A stretch of 64,000 bases of DNA from Emcibacter sp. (GCA_021647465.1 JAKIUQ010000006.1:62001-126000); one strand, 5' to 3'. Shown: positions 44,608 through 54,089, numbered from the stretch's first letter. Program-made: numbers and translations. Notes: generated by a model from the sequence alone, not told the origin.

Positions 44608-45324
44608 ATGCGCCCTTCAGGCCGTACCAATGACCAGCTTCGCACCGTAACCCTTGAAATGGGATTTGCCAAACATGCCGAAGGGTCTTGTCTGATTAAA
44701 TTTGGCGATACCCATGTATTATGTACGGCAACTCTGGAAGATAAAGCCCCGCCATTCCTCCGCGATACGGGCAAGGGCTGGGTCACGGCGGAATATGGTA
44801 TGCTGCCAAGGTCAACCCACAGCCGTATGGGACGCGAAGCGGCGCGGGGCAAGCAATCCGGCCGGACACAGGAAATCCAGAGGCTGATCGGGCGGTCATT
44901 GCGCGCGGTTGTTGATATGGAGAAGCTCGGCGAGCGTCAGATTCGCCTTGATTGTGATGTCTTGCAGGCGGACGGCGGCACCCGTACGGCGGCGATCACC
45001 GGGGCCTATGCGGCCATGGTGCAATGTTTTCAGAAAATGATCGCGGATGGCAAACTGGACAGCCTGCCCATTAAAACGCCTGTGGCGGCGGTATCTTGCG
45101 GAATTTATAAGGGAACGCCTGTTCTTGATCTTGATTATGATGAGGATAGCGCGGCAGAAACCGATGCGAATTTTGTCCTGACCGGTGATAATAAAATCGT
45201 TGAAATTCAGGGCACGGCAGAAGAGAATCCCTTCACCGAGGAAGAGTTTTTGCGCCTGATGCGGTTGGCACGGATCGGTGTTGATCAATTGGTAAAACTT
45301 CAAAATAAGGCCTTGGGCCTCTAA
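44608..45324 (+). CDS. rph: Ribonuclease PH
   Basis: 238 aa. Phosphate-dependent 3' exonuclease that trims tRNA. Seen: MRPSGRTNDQLRTVTLE, CTATLEDKAPPFLRDTGKGWVTAEYGMLPRSTHSR, RTQEIQRLIGRSLRAVVD, LDCDVLQADGGTRTAAITGA. ATG 44608 has AGGAG 7 nt upstream; the frame is open further back but the homology starts here. One-base overlap (TAATG) with rdgB. Confidence 0.96.
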   Translation: MRPSGRTNDQLRTVTLEMGFAKHAEGSCLIKFGDTHVLCTATLEDKAPPFLRDTGKGWVTAEYGMLPRSTHSRMGREAARGKQSGRTQEIQRLIGRSLRAVVDMEKLGERQIRLDCDVLQADGGTRTAAITGAYAAMVQCFQKMIADGKLDSLPIKTPVAAVSCGIYKGTPVLDLDYDEDSAAETDANFVLTGDNKIVEIQGTAEENPFTEEEFLRLMRLARIGVDQLVKLQNKALGL

Positions 45325-45950
45325 TGCGCAAGTTTAACGCAGATAAACTGGTGGTGGCCAGCCATAATGCGGGCAAGGTGCGGGAAATTGCCGCCTTGAT
45401 GCAGCCTTTTGGCGTTAAAAGTATTTCTGCGGCTGACCTTGATTTACCGGAACCGATTGAAGACGGTGACAGTTTTATCGCCAATGCGGAAATCAAGGCG
45501 AAAAGCGCGGCCAACTTATCAGGATTGGTGGCTCTTGCTGATGATAGCGGCCTTGTGGTGGGTGCCTTGGGCGGAAAACCCGGCATATATTCGGCAAGAT
45601 GGGCCTTAAATCCCGAAACCGGCCAGCGTGATTTCGTTTATGGCATGGCCAGGCTTGAAGAAGAATTGCAAAAAGTGAATGGTTCGCGCGAGGCTTATTT
45701 TATCTGCGTCTTGACGCTGGCATGGCCGCCCTGCGAAGATTATCCAGAGGGGCATGTTGTCTCCTTTGAAGGACGGGTCAATGGCACGCTGGTCTGGCCC
45801 ATAAGAGGGGAAAATGGTTTTGGCTATGATCCCATGTTCCAGGCCGATGGCTATGACATTACCTTTGGTGAAATGGCCCCGGCCCGCAAGCATGACATCA
45901 GCCACCGGGCGAATGCGTTTAAAAAACTGATCAAGGCCTGTTTTGAGTAA
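45324..45950 (+). CDS. rdgB: XTP/dITP pyrophosphatase
   Basis: 208 aa. Clears non-canonical purine triphosphates (dITP, XTP). Seen: VVASHNAGKVREIAALM, ALADDSGLVVGALGGKPGIYSAR, and GENGFGYDPMFQADG. Length is usual. Coupled to rph and overlapping hemW candidates at its 3' end. Confidence 0.95.
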   Translation: MRKFNADKLVVASHNAGKVREIAALMQPFGVKSISAADLDLPEPIEDGDSFIANAEIKAKSAANLSGLVALADDSGLVVGALGGKPGIYSARWALNPETGQRDFVYGMARLEEELQKVNGSREAYFICVLTLAWPPCEDYPEGHVVSFEGRVNGTLVWPIRGENGFGYDPMFQADGYDITFGEMAPARKHDISHRANAFKKLIKACFE

Positions 45951-45960
45951 AAATATTACC

Positions 45961-47136
45961 ATGGGTGATCTGGCCATATATATCCATTGGCCTTTCTGCC
46001 TGTCCAAATGCCCTTATTGTGATTTCAACAGCCATGTGCGCGGCGTTATTGACGAGGACATATGGGCGGACGGGCTTATGAAAGAGCTTGACCATTACCG
46101 GAAATTATCGGGGCCGCGAAACATATCAAGCATATTTTTCGGGGGCGGGACACCATCACTTATGTCCGCCGGTCTGGTTGAAAAACTGTTGAATAGAATT
46201 GCGCAGAACTGGGCCATGGCCCCTGATGTTGAAATCACGCTGGAAGCCAATCCAACCAGCACCGAGGCCGGCAAATTCAGGGATTTTTCAGCCGCAGGTA
46301 TCAATCGATTATCCCTTGGTATTCAGGCCCTGAATGATGCCGACCTTAAAGCTCTGGGCCGCGAGCATAACATGAAAGAAGCCCGAGAGGCTATTGATCT
46401 ATCACAGAAATATTTTAAAAGATCCAGTTTTGATTTGATCTATGCCCGCATGGGACAGAGCCTTGGTGATTGGGAAAAAGAATTGACAGAGGCTCTGACC
46501 ATGGCCGTGGGGCATTTGTCGCTCTATCAATTGACTATAGAGCGCGGCACGGCTTTTCACACGGCCCACAGCAAGGGCCGGCTTATTTTGCCCGGCGAGG
46601 ATTTATCAGCGGATATGTATGACCTGACGCAGGCGATATGTGATGCCCACGGCTTGCCGTCCTATGAAGTTTCCAACCATGCCCGCAAGGGGGAGGAGAG
46701 CCGCCATAACCTGGCCTATTGGCATTATGCGGATTATATCGGCATCGGCCCCGGCGCCCATGGGCGTTTGGAAACAGACGGTGAAATTTATAGTTTCTGT
46801 CAGGACAGAAGTCCGGAAAAATGGCTTGCTAATGCCGTGGCTCAAGGTCATGCTACCGCTCAGAAAGATTGTCTGACGGTGCAAATGAGGGCCGAGGAAA
46901 TGATCATGATGGGCCTGCGACTCAGCGATGGCATTGATCTGAAGTCTTTTGAAAAGCGCATTGGCCAGAAAATTGATAAATTTATTAATCAGACTTATTT
47001 GCAGCATCTTTTTGAACTGGGTTATATGGAAAAGGGCGTGTATCAACAGGGGAATCAACCGGGGCATCATTTGCGGGCAACGAAGCAAGGTCGGCCTCTT
47101 CTGAATAGTCTGCTGGCTCAAATTCTGGCGCATTAA
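45961..47136 (+). CDS. hemW: Heme chaperone HemW (radical SAM)
   Basis: 391 aa. CLSKCPYCDFNSH is the radical SAM cluster with the extra Cys of the family; FGGGTPSLM binds SAM; GIQALNDADLKALGREHN follows. The C-terminal HemW domain runs to the end (LRATKQGRPLLNSLLAQILAH). Older name: oxygen-independent coproporphyrinogen oxidase-like. ATG 45961 is used; TTG 45943 is possible. Its last 152 bp overlap the convergent LpoA-like gene. Confidence 0.93.
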   Translation: MGDLAIYIHWPFCLSKCPYCDFNSHVRGVIDEDIWADGLMKELDHYRKLSGPRNISSIFFGGGTPSLMSAGLVEKLLNRIAQNWAMAPDVEITLEANPTSTEAGKFRDFSAAGINRLSLGIQALNDADLKALGREHNMKEAREAIDLSQKYFKRSSFDLIYARMGQSLGDWEKELTEALTMAVGHLSLYQLTIERGTAFHTAHSKGRLILPGEDLSADMYDLTQAICDAHGLPSYEVSNHARKGEESRHNLAYWHYADYIGIGPGAHGRLETDGEIYSFCQDRSPEKWLANAVAQGHATAQKDCLTVQMRAEEMIMMGLRLSDGIDLKSFEKRIGQKIDKFINQTYLQHLFELGYMEKGVYQQGNQPGHHLRATKQGRPLLNSLLAQILAH

Positions 47137-48460
47137 CCTCATTTATAGATAAGGGTAAATCCCGCTCAATGAAGTTTTCCGGCGCGGGATCAATGACGGT
47201 AAATTCTTTCGGGCCCACTTCATAGACGGCAAGGCCCCGCTCAATCAATCCTGTCCGGGTAAAACGGAACAGGCCTTCGATTCCGAAAAATCCATTTTCA
47301 TCCGTGAGGGCATTTTTCGTAAAATCAGGAATTTTTTCATACCGGACAAGGGTCGCTGCCAAGGCAACCGCGTCATAGGCAAGGGTGATCAGGCGCGGGG
47401 CGTCCTGCTCATATATCTTTTGGTAGCGATCCAGAAAAATATTGGCTGTGGAATGATCGGGGGCGGCAAACCAGCCGCCATAGAGCTGCGGCTCAAAAAA
47501 GAGCATTCTATCGTCCCAAAGCCCGGTGCCAAGAATTTTTATTTTTGCCGGATCTATTTCATAATAGGAGACCCAGGCGGCCAGCGTGGTGAGCATGGCG
47601 CCGCCTTCGGGTAATAGAATAGCATCAAATTCAACGCTGCCGATGGTTTCTATATTTTTAATTTCATCCAGCATTTCTTGTGCCAGATCATCTTCTTCGC
47701 CAAGACTTTCCAGAAACTCTATCTCGCGCATATATCTGCGTCGGCGGTCATTATATTTGGCAATATTTTTTACGGGTGCCACCAGTTTTCCGCTATCAGC
47801 GGGATAATATTCAACAGAGATTAATTCACGTTCCTGCTCGATAACGCTTTTGCCAAATATTTCCAATGCGCGGGTACCATAAGCCGTTTCCGGTACAAGG
47901 GCGGCAAATTTGGCGTAACCCTGATCCGAGGCATAGCGGATAACCCGTTCGATCTGTTCTTCCATTCTGAAATTGAGCAGAAAGACACCATCCCCTGCAA
48001 CGCTATGATCGCTGGAAAAGCCAATGACATTAATCCCGGCCTTTTGTGCCATGGGTTTAATGGCCGTTATGGAATGGGAGAATAATGGCCCGATGATGAT
48101 ATCGGGTTGCTGCGTCACAAGCTGCGTCATGGCCGCTGCCGCGCCTTCTGCCGTGCCCTTTGTATCGAAAGGCACCAGTACAAGCCTTTGGTCGCGGGAA
48201 TCAAACAGCGCCAATGCGGCCGCATTAAAAAGCGCCTTGCCAATGGCCGCATCCGGCCCGGTGAGCGGCAGGAGTAGTCCAAGGCGAATCTCGGTGCGGG
48301 CTTCACGGACGTCTTCCGCCATATCCTGCGGAATTTCAGCCATAGGGACTTGGGGAACCTGCGCCGCATCCCGAACCATAGGGCCTGTCCCGCCGCCGCA
48401 AGCCGTTAGGCCAAGGGCAAGAAATATTGCTCCCAAATATTTTAGGCTAAAGTATTTCAC
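46985..48460 (-). CDS. LpoA/LppC-like lipoprotein, penicillin-binding protein activator
   Basis: 491 aa from GTG 48460, which has GAGGCG 7 nt upstream and gives a clean lipoprotein signal (KYFSLKYLGAIFLALGLTAC, lipobox LTAC). The body is a type I periplasmic-binding fold (IRLGLLLPLTGPDAAIGKALFNAA; IIIGPLFSHSI). The family is usually placed with LpoA-type activators of peptidoglycan synthases and stands divergent from rsmI in Alphaproteobacteria. The last 50 residues are acidic and proline-rich, coded opposite the hemW 3' end. A longer start at 48526 is possible but puts 42 residues before the Cys. Confidence 0.87.
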   Translation of the reverse strand: MKYFSLKYLGAIFLALGLTACGGGTGPMVRDAAQVPQVPMAEIPQDMAEDVREARTEIRLGLLLPLTGPDAAIGKALFNAAALALFDSRDQRLVLVPFDTKGTAEGAAAAMTQLVTQQPDIIIGPLFSHSITAIKPMAQKAGINVIGFSSDHSVAGDGVFLLNFRMEEQIERVIRYASDQGYAKFAALVPETAYGTRALEIFGKSVIEQERELISVEYYPADSGKLVAPVKNIAKYNDRRRRYMREIEFLESLGEEDDLAQEMLDEIKNIETIGSVEFDAILLPEGGAMLTTLAAWVSYYEIDPAKIKILGTGLWDDRMLFFEPQLYGGWFAAPDHSTANIFLDRYQKIYEQDAPRLITLAYDAVALAATLVRYEKIPDFTKNALTDENGFFGIEGLFRFTRTGLIERGLAVYEVGPKEFTVIDPAPENFIERDLPLSINEVNAPEFEPADYSEEADLASLPANDAPVDSPVDTRPFPYNPVQKDAANKSD

Positions 48461-48583
48461 CAAAAGTCGCCTCAAAATAGTTTCTCGTTTTCTGTGTTTT
48501 TTTCTTACATAGTCTTTGTAATACACTTATGCTCATATCATAAATAGAAATATGATAAATAAATATGGCAAGGGTATGGTGCG

Positions 48584-49444
48584 GTGAGCAAAAAAGTCGA
48601 AAAAACGAAGAAAATCCTGCCGGGATTATATATTATTTCGACCCCCATTGGTAATCTGGGGGATATGACGTACCGGGCAAAAACTGTCCTTGAGCAGGCC
48701 GATATCATTGCCTGTGAAGATACCAGAGTGACGGGCAAGCTCCTGGCTTATTTTGAGGTAAGGACGCCGACAATATCGTATCATGATCATAACGAGAAAA
48801 AAGTCCTGCCGCAATTATTGGAACGTCTGGACGCCGGGCAAATCGTGGGACTGGTCAGTGATGCGGGGACGCCGCTTATATCAGATCCGGGCTATCATCT
48901 GGTGAAAGAAGCGCACGCCGCCGGCCATTTTGTGAGCAGCATCCCCGGGGCCAGCGCGATCCTTGCCGCCTTGACGTCTGCGGGATTACCCACAGACCGG
49001 TTTATGTTTGCCGGTTTTCTACCCAATAAGACGCAGGCGCGGCGTAAAAGTCTGGCGGAATTGGCTTCGATCAAGGCAACATTGATTTTTTACGAATCCG
49101 CCAAGAGATTGAAAGACTGCCTTAAAGATATATTCGATGTTCTTGGTGATCGGGAGGCCGCAGTTTGCCGGGAATTAACCAAGTTATTTGAAGAAGTCAG
49201 AAGAGGCAGCCTTGCCGAACTTGTGGAATATTACGACCAGAATGACCGGCCAAAGGGGGAAATTGTTATTGTCATTGGGCCAGCAGGCGAAACAGAGGTT
49301 ACCATAGACAAGCTTGATGATGCGCTGACCAGGGCGCTGGAGAATTTATCGGTAAAAGAGGCGGTGGCGTCTGTTACCTATAGCCTTGGCCTGAAACGCA
49401 AGCAGGTATATGAACGGGCCTTGAAAATATCAGGAAATAAATGA
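48584..49444 (+). CDS. rsmI: 16S rRNA 2'-O-ribose C1402 methyltransferase
   Basis: 286 aa. Seen: LYIISTPIGNLGDMTYRA, ACEDTRVTGKLL, YHDHNEKK, LVSDAGTPLISDPGYHLV, PGASAILAALTSAGLPTDRFMFAGFLP, FYESAKRLKDCL. GTG start at 48584. Divergent from the LpoA-like gene and overlapping yraN by four bases. Confidence 0.95.
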   Translation: MSKKVEKTKKILPGLYIISTPIGNLGDMTYRAKTVLEQADIIACEDTRVTGKLLAYFEVRTPTISYHDHNEKKVLPQLLERLDAGQIVGLVSDAGTPLISDPGYHLVKEAHAAGHFVSSIPGASAILAALTSAGLPTDRFMFAGFLPNKTQARRKSLAELASIKATLIFYESAKRLKDCLKDIFDVLGDREAAVCRELTKLFEEVRRGSLAELVEYYDQNDRPKGEIVIVIGPAGETEVTIDKLDDALTRALENLSVKEAVASVTYSLGLKRKQVYERALKISGNK

Positions 49445-49821
49445 CGGATAAGATTTATCAGAAAAAGAAAAAAGCCTATCTTTGGGGGCAGGGCGCGGAA
49501 TGGCTGGCTATTTGCTTTTTGACCCTGAAAGGCTACCGGATACTTGCCCGGCGGTTTAAATGTAAATCCGGCGAGATTGATTTGATTGCCCAGAAAAGAA
49601 ATTTGATCTGTTTTATTGAGGTGAAAGCCCGTAAAACAACCCATGACGCTTTATATGCCCTGTCCCATAAGCAGAAGAGGCGTATATCAAAGGCCGCAGA
49701 ATGGTATATTGCCAAAAACGGACATGATGATAATATCTATCGCTTTGATGTGATGGCGGTTGAACCATGGCGCATGCCAACCCATGTAATGGATGCCTGG
49801 CAGATGGAAATAGCGATATGA
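49441..49821 (+). CDS. yraN: YraN family protein (UPF0102), nuclease-like
   Basis: 126 aa. Seen: GAEWLAICFLTLKGYRILARRFKCKSGEIDLIAQKRNLICFIEVKAR, the GEIDLI...FVEVK pattern of a Holliday-junction-resolvase-like fold. Function not settled. ATGA overlap on both sides (rsmI before, SirB1-like after). Confidence 0.92.
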   Translation: MTDKIYQKKKKAYLWGQGAEWLAICFLTLKGYRILARRFKCKSGEIDLIAQKRNLICFIEVKARKTTHDALYALSHKQKRRISKAAEWYIAKNGHDDNIYRFDVMAVEPWRMPTHVMDAWQMEIAI

Positions 49822-50726
49822 TTGAAAATAGTGCAAATTACCCAGCGGAATTAAAGGCCGTGGGGCGCGGGGATGGCGGTATTGCTGATCTGGCCAGTGC
49901 GGCGCTGGCACTGGCATCACTGGATCGGCCGGGCGTTTCATTGCAAAAATATGAACATCATCTGAAGATATTGGCCCTCGACCTTAAGGGCATGAATATT
50001 ACTTCGCAGTCAGCGACGCAGCGGGCTATGGCCTTAGCCGATGTTCTAAACGCGCGCCACGAATATACCGGAAATAAAGAATTTTATGAGGATTTGCAGA
50101 ATGCCAACCTCATGTCGGTTATTGATACCAGAAAAGGGCTGCCGGTGTCTTTGAGTATCCTGTATATTCATGTTGCCCGCTGTCAGGGTTGGCACATAGA
50201 AGGTTTGAATTTCCCGCAACATTTCCTGATACGGCTTTACGGCGCATCATCTGCGGTGGATGCTCAGGTAATTATTGACCCTTTCAATGACGGCAATATA
50301 TTAAAGGCCAAAGATCTGCGGGAGATGATTCAGGAATTTAAGGGGCTTGAGTATAAAAATCCTGATTTAAGGCCTGAATATTATGAGCCCATTACAGATC
50401 GCCAGATTTTGGTTCGTCTGCTTGAAAATATTAAAATCAGATGCCTGAAGGTGAGCGACCTTGGGCAGGCGATAAATATTTTGATGCGCTTGGTATTGAT
50501 TGATCCAGAAGATATACAACATCATTATGAATTGGGCATGTTGCTCGCGCATGTCGGAAGAAATGAGCCGGCGCGGAAAAGCCTGAGTTATTGCCGGGAT
50601 AATATTGATAAAATAAAACAGAATGACCTTATAGAGCAACAGGTTATAAATATATTGCTGGATTTGGATAAACAGGATATGGAAAGTAAAAGATCCAATA
50701 TTCTGAAATTACCAGAAATAGAATGA
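49818..50726 (+). CDS. SirB1-like transglutaminase-fold/TPR protein
   Basis: 302 aa. Seen: LMSVIDTRKGLPVSLSILYIHVARCQGWHIEGLNFPQHFLIR, the core of the SirB1/transglutaminase-like family, with a C-terminal TPR-like helical region (LVLIDPEDIQHHYELGMLLAHVGRNEPA). The Cys of the classic triad is in ARCQGW. Biochemical role unknown. ATG 49818 overlaps the yraN stop. Confidence 0.88.
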   Translation: MIENSANYPAELKAVGRGDGGIADLASAALALASLDRPGVSLQKYEHHLKILALDLKGMNITSQSATQRAMALADVLNARHEYTGNKEFYEDLQNANLMSVIDTRKGLPVSLSILYIHVARCQGWHIEGLNFPQHFLIRLYGASSAVDAQVIIDPFNDGNILKAKDLREMIQEFKGLEYKNPDLRPEYYEPITDRQILVRLLENIKIRCLKVSDLGQAINILMRLVLIDPEDIQHHYELGMLLAHVGRNEPARKSLSYCRDNIDKIKQNDLIEQQVINILLDLDKQDMESKRSNILKLPEIE

Positions 50727-50750
50727 AGCGTCAGAAATAGAAAGAAGATC
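50713..50750 (+). repeat. 19-bp tandem duplication across the SirB1-like stop
   Basis: CAGAAATAGAATGAAGCGT is followed by CAGAAATAGAAAGAAGATC; the first 16 positions differ at one base. Unit 1 has the TGA stop; unit 2 provides the AAGAAG purine-rich site in front of gshB. Confidence 0.6.
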
Positions 50751-50752
50751 AT

Positions 50753-51697
50753 ATGAGCCTTATGGTAGCCTTGCAAATGGACCCCATTGAACTTATTGAT
50801 ATAAACGGTGACAGCAGTTTTGCTTTGGGCCTTGAGGCATCGAGGCGCGGTCATAAATTATTGCATTATGATGTGAATGATCTGTCTTTTCAGGATGGCA
50901 GGGTAACGGCTTATGCCCGCGGCTTGACCCTTAAGCACGAGATGGGCAACCATTTTTCTTTTGGCGAAGAGGTGAAAATAGACCTCGGCGAAGAGGCGGA
51001 TGTGATTTTGATGCGCCAAGACCCTCCCTTTCATATGGGATATATTACGGCCACGCATATTCTGGAACATATTCATCCAAAAACGCTGGTGGTAAATGAT
51101 CCGGCGTCGGTGCGGAATGCGCCGGAAAAGATATTTCTGACACGATTTTTGGACCTGATGCCGCCGACATTGATCACGCGCAACAGGCGGGATGTGGAAG
51201 AATTTCGTCTGGAACATAAAGATATCATTGTAAAGCCTTTGTATGGCAACGGCGGCGCAGGCGTTTTCCGAATTCGGCATAATGATCAGAATCTCAACAG
51301 TTTGATTGAAATGTTTCAGGAATTCTATCCCGAAGCCTTCATTGTGCAGAAATTTCTGCCCGAAGTTGCTCAGGGGGACAAGCGGATTATTCTGGTTGAT
51401 GGCGAAGCCGTTGGTGCCATAAACCGGGTGCCGCAAGCGGGTGAAGTCCGGTCCAACATGCATGTGGGCGGTGTTGCCCGGAAAACAGAGATGACAACAG
51501 CGCGGGAGATCCAGATTTGCGAAGCCATTGGGCCCACATTGCGTGAGCTGGGCCTGTTATTTGTCGGCATTGATGTTATTGGCGATTACCTAACCGAAAT
51601 TAACGTTACATCCCCCACCGGGATACAGGAAATCCGCCGTTTCGACGGCACGGATATCGCCAAAATTTTATGGGACGCTATTGAGAGAAAATTATGA
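50753..51697 (+). CDS. gshB: Glutathione synthetase
   Basis: 314 aa ATP-grasp ligase joining gamma-glutamylcysteine and glycine. Seen: LMRQDPPFHMGYITATHILE, NDPASVRNAPEKIF, KDIIVKPLYGNGGAGVFRI, and DVIGDYLTEINVTSPTGIQEI. Its stop lies one base from the stop of the convergent paaE gene. Confidence 0.95.
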   Translation: MSLMVALQMDPIELIDINGDSSFALGLEASRRGHKLLHYDVNDLSFQDGRVTAYARGLTLKHEMGNHFSFGEEVKIDLGEEADVILMRQDPPFHMGYITATHILEHIHPKTLVVNDPASVRNAPEKIFLTRFLDLMPPTLITRNRRDVEEFRLEHKDIIVKPLYGNGGAGVFRIRHNDQNLNSLIEMFQEFYPEAFIVQKFLPEVAQGDKRIILVDGEAVGAINRVPQAGEVRSNMHVGGVARKTEMTTAREIQICEAIGPTLRELGLLFVGIDVIGDYLTEINVTSPTGIQEIRRFDGTDIAKILWDAIERKL

Positions 51698-51698
51698 A

Positions 51699-52781
51699 TT
51701 ATCGCTCATCAAAATCAACGACAATCTTTTCGGTCAATGGATGGGATTGACAGGTCAGGATAAAGCCTGCTTCGACTTCATCTTCTTCCAGCGAATAATT
51801 GACGTCCATATTGACTTTCCCCTCAATTAATTTGGCACGGCAGGTACAGCACACACCGCCTTTGCAGGCAAAGGGAAGGTCTGCGCCCTGTTCAAGGGCT
51901 GAATCCAGAATATTGTTGCCGCCCATATCAAGGTCAAAATTAAATTCATCGCCGTCCACAATTACGGTCACCTTGCTCATCTTGCCGGTAAGGTCAGCTT
52001 TTTCATCTTCTGTATCTGCGCCCTTGCCTTGGGCAACAGAAGGCGAGGTGAATAATTCAAAATGGATTTTGTCTTGGGCTAAGCCGCGTTTTTGCAGTGT
52101 ATCGGACACATCATTGATCATGCCTTCGGGGCCGCAAATATAAACCTCGTCGGCACCAGAAGCGGGGAGCAGCTTATCCATAACCTGACCGGCTTTTTCG
52201 CCATTAATGCGGCCTGAGAATAAATCGATTTCCTGATCTTCGCGGGAGAGGACATTGATCATATTAAAACGGCTGATGTAGCTGTTTTTCAAATTAATCA
52301 AATCTTCCCGAAAGATGATGGATTTTCGGTTCTTATTGCCATAAACCAACGTAAAACTGCTTTTTGGCTCATAAGCGAGCAGGGTGCGGATAATGGAAAT
52401 TAAGGGGGTAATACCGCTGCCTGCGGCAAAGCCGACATAATGTTTTTCATGAGCCTTGTCCAAAGGGGTGAAAAAATTCCCCATGGGCGTCATGACGTCA
52501 AGATTATCGCCTTTTTTGAGTTTTTCATTGGCAAAACTGGAAAAGAGACCGCCTTTAATCTTTTTAACCGCGACCCGAAGGTCATTATCAAAAAGGCCGC
52601 TGCAAATGGAATAAGACCGCCGCGTATCTTCGCCGTTAATGACGGTTTTCAAGGTCAAATACTGGCCTGCATTATATTTATATTCTTCAAGCAATGCGGG
52701 CGGCACATCAAAGGAGATGGACACCGTGTCATCGGTTTCCTGCCGAATATCTGAAATCGTTAACGAATGAAATACGGGCAT
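51699..52781 (-). CDS. paaE: Phenylacetyl-CoA epoxidase reductase subunit
   Basis: 360 aa. FAD domain (RRSYSICSGLF), NAD domain (GFAAGSGITPLISIIRTLL, then YICGPEGMINDVS), and a C-terminal plant-type 2Fe-2S ferredoxin (CKGGVCCTCRAKL, then C of LTCQSH). Passes electrons from NADPH to PaaA. Last gene of paaABCDE. Confidence 0.94.
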   Translation of the reverse strand: MPVFHSLTISDIRQETDDTVSISFDVPPALLEEYKYNAGQYLTLKTVINGEDTRRSYSICSGLFDNDLRVAVKKIKGGLFSSFANEKLKKGDNLDVMTPMGNFFTPLDKAHEKHYVGFAAGSGITPLISIIRTLLAYEPKSSFTLVYGNKNRKSIIFREDLINLKNSYISRFNMINVLSREDQEIDLFSGRINGEKAGQVMDKLLPASGADEVYICGPEGMINDVSDTLQKRGLAQDKIHFELFTSPSVAQGKGADTEDEKADLTGKMSKVTVIVDGDEFNFDLDMGGNNILDSALEQGADLPFACKGGVCCTCRAKLIEGKVNMDVNYSLEEDEVEAGFILTCQSHPLTEKIVVDFDER

Positions 52782-52806
52782 TATTTTTTACCTTGAATTA
52801 TTTATT

Positions 52807-53325
52807 TTAGATGCACTTGAAATAATCGAAAGGCTCCCTGCAGTCAAGGCAACGATATAATGCCTTGCAGGCTGTGGAGCCAAATTCACTGATTTGTTCA
52901 CTATTATCAGATTTGCACCTTGGGCAGGAAATTTTTTTTTGCCCGCCGAATAATACGGCCTTATTCTGGGTTGTTTTTTCTGGCGGTGCAATACCGTAAG
53001 CTTCAAGCTTTTCCTTGCCCTGCTGCGTCATCCAGTCCGTGGTCCATGCCGGTGACAGTCTGGTGGTGACAATCGGATCCGGGTAGCCATGGTTTATCAG
53101 GGTTTCTTTGATTTGTTCTTCGAGCATATACATGGCAGGACAGCCGGAATAGGTCGGGGAAATGACAATTTCCAACTGTCCATTTTCTGTATCCTTCACA
53201 TCGCGGGCGATGCCAAGGTCAACAATTGACAATACGGGAATTTCAGGATCCTTGATTTCTTCGAGGATGGCCCAAATCACAGCGGGGTCAAAGTTTTTCT
53301 GGATTGATATCACGGCTTTTACCAC
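52807..53325 (-). CDS. paaD: PaaD, phenylacetyl-CoA epoxidase assembly protein
   Basis: 172 aa. MIP18/DUF59 fold (IWAILEEIKDPEIPVLSIVDLGIARDV) with SPTYSGCPAMYML, and a C-terminal zinc ribbon (CPRCKSDN ... CLDCREPFDYFKCI). Needed for Fe-S or di-iron assembly in the complex. GTG start at 53325 overlaps the paaC stop by 7 bases. Confidence 0.92.
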   Translation of the reverse strand: MVKAVISIQKNFDPAVIWAILEEIKDPEIPVLSIVDLGIARDVKDTENGQLEIVISPTYSGCPAMYMLEEQIKETLINHGYPDPIVTTRLSPAWTTDWMTQQGKEKLEAYGIAPPEKTTQNKAVLFGGQKKISCPRCKSDNSEQISEFGSTACKALYRCLDCREPFDYFKCI

Positions 53326-54089
53326 TCACATCCCGGATAACGGCGCTGCATATATTGCATATCGGTAATGATATAGCCGAAATGCTCCGTATGGCGGCCT
53401 TCTGATTTGCTGCCCGACTGCATCCAGTCATTTTCGGGAACAGACAGGGTTGCCTGATCCAGAATCTGACCGACTAATCTATCCCAATCCGCTTTCAAGG
53501 CGGTAACATCAACGGATATGCCGTCTTCGAGTAGCCGTTTTTCCGCATCGGTCATGGTGAATAATTCACCGGTATAGGCCCATAGGTCATCAATGGATTT
53601 CTGTGCGCGGCGGTGACTTTCTTCGGTTCCATCACCAAGGCGGATCAGCCATTCACTGCTAAAGCGCAGGTGATAGGTGACTTCCTTCAGGGATTTTGCC
53701 CCGATGGCCGCAAGCTCTGCATCTGTAGATTTTGCCAGCTTGGTATAAAACAACTTATTATAAGCGCTCATGAAGAACAGGCGGACAATGGTATCCCCCC
53801 AATCCCCATTTGGCACTTCGGCAAGAAGCGCATTGCGAAAATCCTGCTCGTCCCGAAGATAAGCAAAATCATCTTCTTTTTTACCTTCGTCGCCGGCCTT
53901 GCCAGCATAGCTGTATAATTCGCGGGCCTGACCGATCAGGTCAAGGGCGCAGTTCATCAAGGCCATTTCCAGTTCAATGGAAGGGGCCCGGAAACACCAT
54001 TCGGACATACGGTGGCCGATGATCAATCCATTATCGCCAATCTGTGCGGCATATTGCACAAGATCATTTACTTTATTCAATTCGGTCAT
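53319..54089 (-). CDS. paaC: Phenylacetyl-CoA 1,2-epoxidase structural subunit
   Basis: 256 aa ferritin-like helical protein without full iron ligands. Seen: LIIGHRMSEWCFRAPSIELEMALMNCALDLIGQARELY and HLRFSSEWLIRLGDGTEESHRR. Forms the heterodimer core with PaaA. Confidence 0.93.
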   Translation of the reverse strand: MTELNKVNDLVQYAAQIGDNGLIIGHRMSEWCFRAPSIELEMALMNCALDLIGQARELYSYAGKAGDEGKKEDDFAYLRDEQDFRNALLAEVPNGDWGDTIVRLFFMSAYNKLFYTKLAKSTDAELAAIGAKSLKEVTYHLRFSSEWLIRLGDGTEESHRRAQKSIDDLWAYTGELFTMTDAEKRLLEDGISVDVTALKADWDRLVGQILDQATLSVPENDWMQSGSKSEGRHTEHFGYIITDMQYMQRRYPGCEW

